Shown in pieces: positions 17,340 through 25,922 of a stretch of DNA of 64,000 nucleotides. The translations under genes were made by a program, and so were the position numbers. Under the pieces are notes generated by a model. That model made no database searches. It worked only from the letters and a program-made list of their open reading frames with translations, and was not told the origin of the DNA. Source of the stretch: JAGQWW01 sp041392845 (GTDB taxonomy: Bacteria; Bacteroidota; Bacteroidia; Chitinophagales; Saprospiraceae); assembly GCA_041392845.1 (NCBI GenBank), contig JAWKLG010000007.1:124001-188000 (forward strand), given 5' to 3'. The first letter of the stretch is position 1. Each line of letters opens with the position of its first letter.

Positions 17340-20300
17340 TTAAGGAATGTAAATCAGTTTTCCACTTTCGGTTCTACTTCCATTTTGAACCTTGTAGTAA
17401 TAGATTCCACCCGATTTAAATAGCTTTCCTTCAAGATTGAATACCTGGTTTCCTGCCAAAACATCTCTTTGTTCTTTCCAAACCAATCTTCCTGTCTGGT
17501 CATAAACTGTCAATAAGGCATCGCCAGATTCTTTCATTTCTACATTGATTTGAGTTTGGGTTGAGAATGGATTTGGATAAGCTTTCACTGAGAGTCGGTC
17601 ATCAGAAAGCTCATCAATTGCAGTCAGGTTTTTCAAATCCCAACTCACATCCAAAGCACCACCTTCCGCATTTACTGCAAGAGAACCTATAACCAGATTG
17701 TTTTGCCAAACTCTTCCATTTAAAGTATTTCCATCCTTTTTAGCTGTAAAGACAAGGCTGAATAAAACTTCATCTGACTGTTTGGTTACTCCAAACGGAA
17801 GATTTTCCTCATCATGCCAAACCAGTGTAACGATTCCATCATGAATGGATGCTGTTCCCAGATTGTGTGCACCCATGCCTACAATGCTTGCAGCCTGGAT
17901 TTCTTTGAATTCGAGTACAGTCTGGTCAAAATTCCATTCCGTTTGGAATCCGGAAATATTTTGGAAGTCGCTACTTCTCATTTCAAGTACAACCTCATCT
18001 CCTGAATTGAATGCTTGATCATCGGTTTCAAAACGCAAGGTTCTGAAGGTTGGGATGGCCTGATTTCCATCAAAAGAATAACTGTTGTCCACATCTCCGA
18101 GTTTCACCCCAACAAAATCCATAGCATCCACATCATTTTGAACGTTCACATTCAAAATCATAACCGGGAACGCAGGATTGAATGGATTGGAAGGATCTGT
18201 GAACTGCCAATTGGCCGGTAAAAACCTCCAGGATTCTCCGGACACGATTCTTTGTGCATCACCTTTCACCAAATCAATCAGATTCACTTTATCCTGATAG
18301 CTAACTCGTCCATCACGATTTAAGTCCCCTGCTATAATTTTATAAGGAGAATTGAGCGGTCTCGATTGACGAACATGTTTGTTCATCTGAACTATATCAA
18401 TAACGTTCAAAGAAACTCTGTCTTCGCCATCCTTAGAAGGAACCAACATGCAATTTGAACCATACATAATATCATCAAATTCAAAATCACCTGTATTAAC
18501 CTGGGACATTTGAACATTGGCATTATTACATAAAACGGAAGCATCCGGGATACCTTTATGATCTTCTCTGTGGACATTTCCTTTGATAGAGACCATCATA
18601 TTGATACAAACAGCGTCTGCATCAATGAATACTGGCATGACTCGGGTTGGATCTGCAAACCATTTTTGAGACACTTCAGTTTGAACCGGCATATTTCCAA
18701 ACAGAACCTGAGAACAATCTCCACGATCTCCCTTCAACAGGATGTCTATTTCTGCTATTGGGAATTCATCAGGCAAGGAAACTCCGTCACCACTTGGGTC
18801 TGTCCAATCTAAGGTAATAGTTTGACCACTTACAACAGTAGCCGTCAATCCCTGGAGTTGGATTCCGGACACTCCAACGATTTCAACAGCATCTGGGTTA
18901 CTAACCGAAATAGAATATTGCAAATCAATTACCCGGTCAAAATTCCCAACTTTGATGGGCACTTGAACGGTTTCACCTTTCCTACCTTCTACATCTTCCA
19001 TTTTAAATACCAAATTGGAATTGTACACATTAGGAATGGTGATGGTATCACAATAAGTGTCAGTTCCACAAATCGTAGTTGCAGTCAAACAAACCACATA
19101 GGTAGAATCAATGGTATAATAATGCACCGGATTCATTAAAGTAGACGTATCTCCATCACCAAAATCCCAAAGGATGGTTCCGACCACACTATCTGCAAAG
19201 AACTTCACAACACCTCCCGGACGAATCATATAAGTAAAGAAGGCATGTGGAATCACACCAAAAGAGTCAATGGTAATGGTTTCCATATCAAAACAACCAA
19301 CAGAATCTTCTACTCTGATGGAATAAGTACCCATACTTAAGTTGAAAATTTCGAAAGTTGTATCAGAGGTTGTGGCAATGCTTTGTCCATCCAGGAATAT
19401 CTCATAAGGAACTGTTCCATCAAAAATATGAATGGTTGCACTTCCTCCATTTCCACAAGTATCATTGACCGCATCAACCTGGATATCCAAATCAAGCGAG
19501 CCACCTACAGTCAATAGTTTGGAGAATTCACAACCCAGAGAATCTTTAACCCTAACCGAGTAATTCCCAGGAGCTAAATTGTCGAAGGTATAGGTAGTAT
19601 CGTTGGTCGTGGTTACCATATTTCCATCAAGGAATAGCATATAAGGCCCTACGCCGTCCTGAATTACAATGGAAATGCTACCCGGCGCTCCACAGGAGGC
19701 ATCTGTAACATGAGAAGAGAAATAAACAGTTTGACCTAAAGTAACAGTGTCTGTTAGGAAACCGGTACAACCATTTTTATCGGTAATTTCAAAATCATAG
19801 GTTCCAATAGCCAATCCGGCTACTGTAAAGGTTTGATTGAAAGTAATACCTATCAAAGTATTATCCATTACAATGTCGTAAGGTGCCATTCCCCCTAAAA
19901 TATTTAGGGTAATGCTTCCATTGGCATGTACACAACCACAAGCGGTATTGGTGGATTCTACTTCCAGATTATTGGATTCATCTACAGTTACATACTTTGA
20001 TGCTTCGCAACCATTCACATCAACAACCCTAACTAGATATGTTCCGGATGGAAGAGAATCAATAACGTATACCGTATCTTGTGTATTAACTATCAATTGA
20101 TTGTCAAGGAAAATATCGTAGTTCGGGCTTCCTCCAAATATGTTTACTGTAATCGTACCATCATTGATTCCGCAATTGGCAGGTGTGCTCGTGGCTGAAA
20201 GCTGGACATTGTTATGACTGGCTACTGTTTCCCTTGCTGTGGCTGAACAACCGTTTGCATCCTCTATCCTGATATCGTAAGTACCCGGATTCAATCCACC

Positions 20301-21755
20301 TATAATGTATTGTGTATTTGGAGTGGTTGCAATCAACTGTCCATCAAGATAAACATCATACGGTGCAGGACCACCACTAATATTTACAGTAATGGTTCCA
20401 TTGGCCTGACCACAACCACATGCGGTACTTTGAGTGACTATAGCCAAATTTGAAACTGCTTGTACAGTTTTTACCAGCGTACCCTCACAGCCATTTTTAT
20501 CAACCACCTTTACATCGTAAGTACCTGCTGCTAAACCAGCAATTGTATACTGACGGTTGGGAGTGGTTGCTATATAATTTCCGTCAAGGAAAACGTCAAA
20601 AGGTCCCATACCTCCGGCAATGCTAACAGTAATTGTTCCAGTGTTACCGGTGCAACTGCAGGCTGTTGTGGTTCCTGTCAAAGTAATTGGTGAAGAACCT
20701 GGAACAGTTATTACTTCAACATCTTCGCAACCGTGAGCATCTATAACCTTGATAGTATATGTTCCCGGAGCTAAATTGGTCAAATCGTACCATCGGTCGG
20801 GAGTAGTCACTACCAGATTTCCATCTACATAAATTTCAAAAGGCGCAACGCCATTTGCTATATCCAGATTCACCACACCATTTCCTGGTGTACATCCGGA
20901 TCCATGCACAGTTGCCTGAAGATTAACTCCAGGCCCGCTTCCAACAGTTTCTTGAATAACCTTTTGACAACCATTGGCATCAATTACCTTAATTTCATAA
21001 GTACCCGGAAACAATCCACCAAATACATAGTGGTCGTCCTGAATGCTGGCAATTAAGGTGTCATTCAAATAAAGCTCGTAAGGCGCAGTACCATTGTCAA
21101 TATCAATGGTTATGGTTCCAGTTCCTAGACCACATCCACAAGGAGTCGAACTTGAGGAAACATGCAGATTTTGTCCACCGCCAGGAACAGTTTCTGTAAC
21201 CGTTCCTTCGCATCCATTCACATCTACTACCCTGATAGTATAAGTACCAGCATTTAAATTATAAATCGTATACCAGCGATCGTTGGTTGTAGTATGGAAG
21301 ACACCATCAATATAAATGTCGAAAGGACCAGCCCCTCCAGAAATATCAAGCATGATGCTGCCCGGATTGCTACAAGATGCAGCCATGCCACTGGCATTTA
21401 CATTTAAACTACCTGCCTGGATGATTTCTATGGTTTCTTGAGCAGAACAACCCAATGCATCCTTAACGCGTACAATATGATTCCCCTGAGATAATCCCTG
21501 GATGGTGTAGATAAGATTTGAGGTGGTAGCTACTAAATTACCATCAACAAAAATCTGATAGGGAGCAGTACCAGGAATAATGGTCAGGGTAACTGTTCCG
21601 TTTGCCATGGAACATCCACTGTATGTTTTAATATAGGTGAAAGCAAGGCCGGAACCTGAACTGGTCACCGTCTTTACGATGGTATCTTCGCAACCGTTAG
21701 CGTCTACCACCTGAATGGTGTAGGTTCCCCAGCCAAACCTGTAATTGAATACCAT
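17340..21755 (-). CDS. Giant T9SS surface protein, C-terminal part: SprB-like repeats, PKD, cohesin- and dockerin-like modules, sorting domain
   Basis: The 1471-aa 3' portion of one very large gene (about 17340-25546) interrupted by indels. From N to C it holds about ten SprB-like repeats of ~78-80 residues. Each has a cysteine pair or single Cys near its start, the core GGxxPFxIYxDGxxxxTT and the end GTYTIxVxDxNGC. They are followed by a PKD domain (ILWDFGDGDTSTLMNPVHYY), a cohesin-like domain (LVFKMEDVEGRKGETVQVPI), a dockerin-like calcium segment (GDLNRDGRVSYQDKVNLIDL and VKLGDVDNS), a second cohesin-like domain, and a T9SS type A sorting domain (VKAYPNPFSTQTQINV, SGGIYYYKVQNG). It should be secreted and surface-attached, probably an adhesin. 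Ligand unknown. Confidence 0.85.
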   Translation of the reverse strand: MVFNYRFGWGTYTIQVVDANGCEDTIVKTVTSSGSGLAFTYIKTYSGCSMANGTVTLTIIPGTAPYQIFVDGNLVATTSNLIYTIQGLSQGNHIVRVKDALGCSAQETIEIIQAGSLNVNASGMAASCSNPGSIMLDISGGAGPFDIYIDGVFHTTTNDRWYTIYNLNAGTYTIRVVDVNGCEGTVTETVPGGGQNLHVSSSSTPCGCGLGTGTITIDIDNGTAPYELYLNDTLIASIQDDHYVFGGLFPGTYEIKVIDANGCQKVIQETVGSGPGVNLQATVHGSGCTPGNGVVNLDIANGVAPFEIYVDGNLVVTTPDRWYDLTNLAPGTYTIKVIDAHGCEDVEVITVPGSSPITLTGTTTACSCTGNTGTITVSIAGGMGPFDVFLDGNYIATTPNRQYTIAGLAAGTYDVKVVDKNGCEGTLVKTVQAVSNLAIVTQSTACGCGQANGTITVNISGGPAPYDVYLDGQLIATTPNTQYIIGGLNPGTYDIRIEDANGCSATARETVASHNNVQLSATSTPANCGINDGTITVNIFGGSPNYDIFLDNQLIVNTQDTVYVIDSLPSGTYLVRVVDVNGCEASKYVTVDESNNLEVESTNTACGCVHANGSITLNILGGMAPYDIVMDNTLIGITFNQTFTVAGLAIGTYDFEITDKNGCTGFLTDTVTLGQTVYFSSHVTDASCGAPGSISIVIQDGVGPYMLFLDGNMVTTTNDTTYTFDNLAPGNYSVRVKDSLGCEFSKLLTVGGSLDLDIQVDAVNDTCGNGGSATIHIFDGTVPYEIFLDGQSIATTSDTTFEIFNLSMGTYSIRVEDSVGCFDMETITIDSFGVIPHAFFTYMIRPGGVVKFFADSVVGTILWDFGDGDTSTLMNPVHYYTIDSTYVVCLTATTICGTDTYCDTITIPNVYNSNLVFKMEDVEGRKGETVQVPIKVGNFDRVIDLQYSISVSNPDAVEIVGVSGIQLQGLTATVVSGQTITLDWTDPSGDGVSLPDEFPIAEIDILLKGDRGDCSQVLFGNMPVQTEVSQKWFADPTRVMPVFIDADAVCINMMVSIKGNVHREDHKGIPDASVLCNNANVQMSQVNTGDFEFDDIMYGSNCMLVPSKDGEDRVSLNVIDIVQMNKHVRQSRPLNSPYKIIAGDLNRDGRVSYQDKVNLIDLVKGDAQRIVSGESWRFLPANWQFTDPSNPFNPAFPVMILNVNVQNDVDAMDFVGVKLGDVDNSYSFDGNQAIPTFRTLRFETDDQAFNSGDEVVLEMRSSDFQNISGFQTEWNFDQTVLEFKEIQAASIVGMGAHNLGTASIHDGIVTLVWHDEENLPFGVTKQSDEVLFSLVFTAKKDGNTLNGRVWQNNLVIGSLAVNAEGGALDVSWDLKNLTAIDELSDDRLSVKAYPNPFSTQTQINVEMKESGDALLTVYDQTGRLVWKEQRDVLAGNQVFNLEGKLFKSGGIYYYKVQNGSRTESGKLIYIP

Positions 21756-24075
21756 CTGTCATTGGTATTTATCCAGAAGGAACCATTTACATAAATATCA
21801 AAATTGGGAGTTCCTCCTGCGATATCCAGTCGTATCAAACCATTTGCAGAACCGCAACCTGTGTTGTTGTAACAGAAGCAGAACATGAATATTTCCACTT
21901 CCACCTGTAACTGTTTTAGTAATAGTGGTTTCACAACCATTTTTATCTACGACTCGAATCGTATAGCTTCCAGCGCTTAAATTTCCAATGGTATACCATC
22001 TATCGTTGGTAGAAACAAGGAAGTTTCCGTTCACAAAGATTTCAAAAGGTCCCATTCCTCCTGGGTGATATCCAGACTGATGGATCCATTTGAAGAAGAA
22101 CAAGCCGCTGAACTAGTTGTAGCAGTTACAGATAATCCTCCTGTTCCCTGAACTGTTTTTGTAATGGTTCCTTCGCATCCATTTGCATCAACTACCCTAA
22201 TTGTATAGGTACCAGGTGATAAATTATCAACAATATACCAACGGTCATTGGTTGTTGTAAGGAAATTACCATTTACAAAAATTTCAAAAGGAGCATTTGC
22301 CTTGGACATCCAACATGATATAACCATTGGATTGGCCGCAATTGGCGTGACTTCATACCTCGCACCAACTGCAATTCCTCCGATAGCATTGACAGTTCTG
22401 CTAATTTGGGCTTCGCAACCATTTGCATCAATGACTTTTATAGTATAAGTACCTCCAGTCAGATTGGAAATGAAGTACCAACGGTCATTGGTTGTAGTAA
22501 TCAAGGTTCCATTTCTAAAAATCTGAAACGGACCTGAGCCACCTTGAATATCCAAAGCAATGCTACCATTGTTTTGACCACAATTGGCATTGGTGACCGT
22601 ACCGGTTAAGGAGATAGATCCAGAACTATTGATGGTTTTGGTAATGATGTCTTCACAACCATTTATATCTTCTACTTTGATAATGTAAGTTCCAGGACCG
22701 AGGTTTATAATATCGTACCAGCGATTATTGGTTGTAGTTACCAAATTTCCATTTACATAAATTTTAAAAGGAGCACTACCACCTTGAATGTCGACTGTAA
22801 TTTGCCCTGTACTTTGACCACATGAGCTGTGGGTAACTACACCCGTTACATACAAGTTTCCGGTAGAATAAATGGTTTTTGTAATGGTAGATTCACAACC
22901 ATTGATATCCCTTACTTTAATGGTGTAAGTTCCAGGAGCCAAACTGTTGATGGTATACCATCTGCTAGAGGTAGTAGTAAAAATGTTTCCATTTAAAAAG
23001 ATCTGGAAAGGAGCTGTACCACCATTTATTTCCAGGTCAATTTTACCATTTTGAGAACCACAACTGCCAGGATGCGTCGTACCTGTTAGAGATATCCCAC
23101 CCGAACCTGTTACCGTTTTTACAATGGTGTCTTCACAACCATTTACATCAACCACTCTAATGGTATAAGTACCAGGCTGAAGATTCGTAACCGAATACCA
23201 TCTTGTATTGATAGTGGTAAGCAAGGAACCGTTTACAAATATTTGAAATGGTCCGTTTCCACCGGTAATATCCAAATCAATACTTCCATTTGAAGATCCA
23301 CAACCGGCAGGATTCACGTATCCTGAAACATGCAGATTTCCTGAGCCACCGGAAACATAAACCTGTTGGGTCTCTTCACAGCCATTGGCATCAACAATTC
23401 TAATGGTATAAAAACCAGGGACTATATTATTAATGGTATACCATCTATTGGTAGTAGTGGTATGAAGGCTTCCATTGATATAAATCTTAAATGGAGCAGA
23501 ACCTCCTACTATATCCAATGCAATGGAAGCAGAAGAACAATTTCCGCCTTGAGGATTGGCGGCAAAGGTAAAGTTTCCGGTGCCGTTGAGGGTGAGCTGC
23601 AAAATCTCTGTACAGCCTGCACCGTCCTCAACTTTCACCACATAATTTCCTGCAGAAAGGTTGGAAATTGTATAATTGGATGAATTGGTAGTCGTTACCA
23701 ATGTATTATTTAAATAAACCTTGTAAGGAGCCTGCCCTCCATTGAAAGCCAAATGGATCTGACCATTTTGCTGTCCACAAGCCGGATGACTCAGCTGACT
23801 TTGAACAGAAAAACTTCCTGAACCGGATGATAAGTTTACTTGATGCGTTTTGATACATCCATTATAATCAATAACCTGAACGGTATAAAGACCGGGAGGT
23901 AAGTTTGAAAAAGTAAAACTATTATTTTGAGTACTTCCTGAACGTTGAACCGGGCCATCCAACAGCAACAAATAACCTGGAGTTCCACCTTGTATTTGTA
24001 CGGTAATGCTACCAGAATTCACCTGACAACTTCCATTGGTTTGAACATATCCGCCTAGTGTACAGCTCGTAGGAC
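19250..24075 (-). repeat. About 20 tandem SprB-like repeats, ~78-80 codons each
   Basis: Protein-level tandem repeats inside the giant gene, about 235-240 bases per unit. The conserved part is PFxIYxNGxxxTTxxRWYxIxNLxPGTYTIxVxDxNGCE. Central units are the most alike and outer units more diverged, as expected from repeated duplication with recombination between neighbours. The SprB-repeat family is known from flavobacterial gliding and adhesion proteins. Confidence 0.85.
21704..22103 (-). pseudogene. Middle segment of the giant SprB-repeat gene, in two further frames
   Basis: This stretch links the N- and C-terminal parts. One frame reads GGMGPFEIFVNGNFLVSTND through GNIHV (ending near 21880). 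Another reads TGCGSANGLIRLDIAGGTPN through RWYSITGLAG (ending near 21731). Both match the repeat consensus exactly where the flanking frames fail, so the gene needs frame changes near 22062, 21880 and 21731. At the last site GCTGGGGAACC would read in frame as GLAGGTYTI with five G instead of four, a homopolymer contraction. It is not an independent gene. Confidence 0.8.
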
Positions 24076-25546
24076 AACTTATTTCTAAATCAAAATTGCT
24101 TATTGCTCCATGATATCCATCTACGACTACATAATAGGTACCAGAAGTAAGGTATTGGCCAATTACTTCAGGAAGTGTATCCTGATTTTGGCTCGAATAC
24201 AAACATTCGTTTCTATCACATGCTTTTAATAAAAACAGTTCAAGATTGGCAGAAAGACCTGACAATTGAATGGTTACATTACCAGGGTTGGGAAGTGTAA
24301 ATGCATACATCACTTCCGGGCCACTGTTGTCAATATTTATAAGGTTTTGAGGAGCACAATAGTATGCTAAAATATTATTGCTTCCCGTTCCATTGTTTCC
24401 TTGAACTGTAGCGCCACAGTTTAAATAAGTAGCATTGCTACAATCCAAATAACCACAAGCTACTTCCAGAATAAACTGGCCATAATCGTTGGGATTTTGT
24501 CCGTCTACTACAATGTAATAAGTACCAATTGGAGCATTTTGCAGGACGACCGCCTCTTTGGTCTGAGTAGGAGGATTGATACTTTGTCCCAGACAATTGA
24601 CCTGGTTACCCATTCCGTCAAGGACAAACAAATCCAGATCAATGCCCGGTGTCAGGCTCTCAAGTCCAACCTGCAGGTCTCCGACCACTGTTTTTTGAAT
24701 AATAAAAACCTTTTCAGGTGCCTGAAAGGTGTAATTATTACACCCGGGATAGGAGGTAATATCATTTCCATCTGAGGGAGATGTTGCATTTGAAACAGAA
24801 GCTCCGCAGGAAATATTAATTGCTTTATTCTGCCACGAACCAGCCATACAACTTCCCTGGGTATATTGGGTAACCCCGGCAGCTCCAGCTTCACAAGCAT
24901 TGGCGTAAGTCATGCCATTACAACCGCATACCGGGTCATTGACAGGAGGACAATTTCCTGGAGCTACAGTTGATGTCCTTTCAGACACAACACAGGTATT
25001 GCTACACGCACCGTAGGTGTATTGAGCAATTCCACTTGCCTCAGCCTGACAGGCATTTTTGTAGGTGATGCCATTGCAACCACAAACCGGTTGTTGTGTA
25101 TCCGGACAAGGGTCCAGCAGGACTCCGTTGTTTAGGTTCCAATTGGCAGGAAGTGCCCTTGCAATAGTTTGATAATCAAAGCATGCCTCCATATTGACGG
25201 GAGGAACGACAGCATCCAGTTGTTCGATAAACTGGGTGATGCCATATTTTTTGGCTTCACATTCATTTCTGTACAAAATACCATTACAACCTACTACAGG
25301 AAGATAATCGGCTCTACAGGTTTGATTGGGGTTCATCAATGCAGGGTCAATGCAGTCTGCAAAACAGGTTCCCTGTGTGTAAAAGGTAGCCCCTGCTGCT
25401 TCGGCATAACAGGCATTCATGTAAGTGTTTCCATCAGAAGCACAAACCGGATTGAATACCATAGGGCATTGTTGGGCATTGGTTTCTGCTGAAAAGAGAG
25501 AAAGAAATGCTAACAAGAGAGAGAATAGAACTCTTTTCATGTTCAT
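22031..25546 (-). CDS. Giant T9SS surface protein, N-terminal part: Kazal-like, PPC-like and SprB-like repeats
   Basis: Start ATG at 25546 (MNMKRVLFSLLLAFLSLFSAETNAQQ) gives a signal peptide; the upstream TTG-type extension is rejected. Four Kazal-type protease-inhibitor-like domains follow (best copies: PVCGCNGITYKNACQAEASG and PVCGCNGMTYANACEAGAAG). Two pre-peptidase C-terminal-like (PPC) beta-sandwiches come next, with LDLFVLDG and APIGTYYIVVDGQNP. About nine SprB-like repeats complete this part. The frame ends near 22031 at LDITQEEWDLLKSL, where a shift restores GGMGPFEIF. Inside one repeat the text GARYEVTPIAANPMVIS is off-frame: the neighbouring frame reads ANCGQSNGYIMLDVQG, so a compensating indel pair lies near 22350 and 22300. 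Secreted and probably cell-surface. Total restored length is about 2,730 aa. Confidence 0.85.
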   Translation of the reverse strand: MNMKRVLFSLLLAFLSLFSAETNAQQCPMVFNPVCASDGNTYMNACYAEAAGATFYTQGTCFADCIDPALMNPNQTCRADYLPVVGCNGILYRNECEAKKYGITQFIEQLDAVVPPVNMEACFDYQTIARALPANWNLNNGVLLDPCPDTQQPVCGCNGITYKNACQAEASGIAQYTYGACSNTCVVSERTSTVAPGNCPPVNDPVCGCNGMTYANACEAGAAGVTQYTQGSCMAGSWQNKAINISCGASVSNATSPSDGNDITSYPGCNNYTFQAPEKVFIIQKTVVGDLQVGLESLTPGIDLDLFVLDGMGNQVNCLGQSINPPTQTKEAVVLQNAPIGTYYIVVDGQNPNDYGQFILEVACGYLDCSNATYLNCGATVQGNNGTGSNNILAYYCAPQNLINIDNSGPEVMYAFTLPNPGNVTIQLSGLSANLELFLLKACDRNECLYSSQNQDTLPEVIGQYLTSGTYYVVVDGYHGAISNFDLEISCPTSCTLGGYVQTNGSCQVNSGSITVQIQGGTPGYLLLLDGPVQRSGSTQNNSFTFSNLPPGLYTVQVIDYNGCIKTHQVNLSSGSGSFSVQSQLSHPACGQQNGQIHLAFNGGQAPYKVYLNNTLVTTTNSSNYTISNLSAGNYVVKVEDGAGCTEILQLTLNGTGNFTFAANPQGGNCSSASIALDIVGGSAPFKIYINGSLHTTTTNRWYTINNIVPGFYTIRIVDANGCEETQQVYVSGGSGNLHVSGYVNPAGCGSSNGSIDLDITGGNGPFQIFVNGSLLTTINTRWYSVTNLQPGTYTIRVVDVNGCEDTIVKTVTGSGGISLTGTTHPGSCGSQNGKIDLEINGGTAPFQIFLNGNIFTTTSSRWYTINSLAPGTYTIKVRDINGCESTITKTIYSTGNLYVTGVVTHSSCGQSTGQITVDIQGGSAPFKIYVNGNLVTTTNNRWYDIINLGPGTYIIKVEDINGCEDIITKTINSSGSISLTGTVTNANCGQNNGSIALDIQGGSGPFQIFRNGTLITTTNDRWYFISNLTGGTYTIKVIDANGCEAQISRTVNAIGGIAVGARYEVTPIAANPMVISCWMSKANAPFEIFVNGNFLTTTNDRWYIVDNLSPGTYTIRVVDANGCEGTITKTVQGTGGLSVTATTSSAACSSSNGSISLDITQEEWDLLKSL

Positions 25547-25922
25547 AGTTTTGGTTAAAAAAGGGATATACGATTTAAGGCCAATCCGGAGCACAAGACT
25601 ACCAGAAAGGCTGGAAACGTTCTTTTTAGGCTATGGGAAGCCAATCGAATCAGGCATAAATGCCCGGACGAAAATGATGTTGTTGATTGCAGCTAAGGAT
25701 GGGTACTCCTTAGGTATAGCCAAATAGAAATGGTGGGGCATAAAGCCCTAACTCAGTGGGGAAAGTTAAAATGAAGGGTTGAAAAGAAGACAAGGGGTTT
25801 ATTTTCCAGGGGGTTTTGCCTTCGATTCCGTTGCAATTTTACAAAAAGGATTCCTATACACAAAACATGTATTAAAAATATTTTTATTTTATAAGTACCA
25901 AATACCCAATATCAGGGATGCT
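25547..25922. other. Intergenic region upstream of the giant gene
   Basis: 376 bases between two minus-strand T9SS genes. It should contain the giant gene's promoter, but I found no exact minus-strand TAnnTTTG box and no tRNA, hairpin-T-run terminator or repeat. The short plus-strand open frames here lack coding character. Confidence 0.4.

Noticed and set aside
17340..19020. Cellulosome scaffold, from cohesin- and dockerin-like modules
   Set aside because: The modules sit in a T9SS adhesin-like protein, and no carbohydrate-active enzymes carry partner modules nearby.
23366..23683. Plus-strand open frames inside the giant gene and elsewhere
   Set aside because: They mirror the opposite-strand coding repeats and show no start signal, domain or codon pattern of their own.
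19250..24075. Regular DNA repeat spacing that could suggest a CRISPR or satellite array
   Set aside because: The period is about 235-240 bases, and the repeats are conserved at protein level in one coding direction as SprB-like units.
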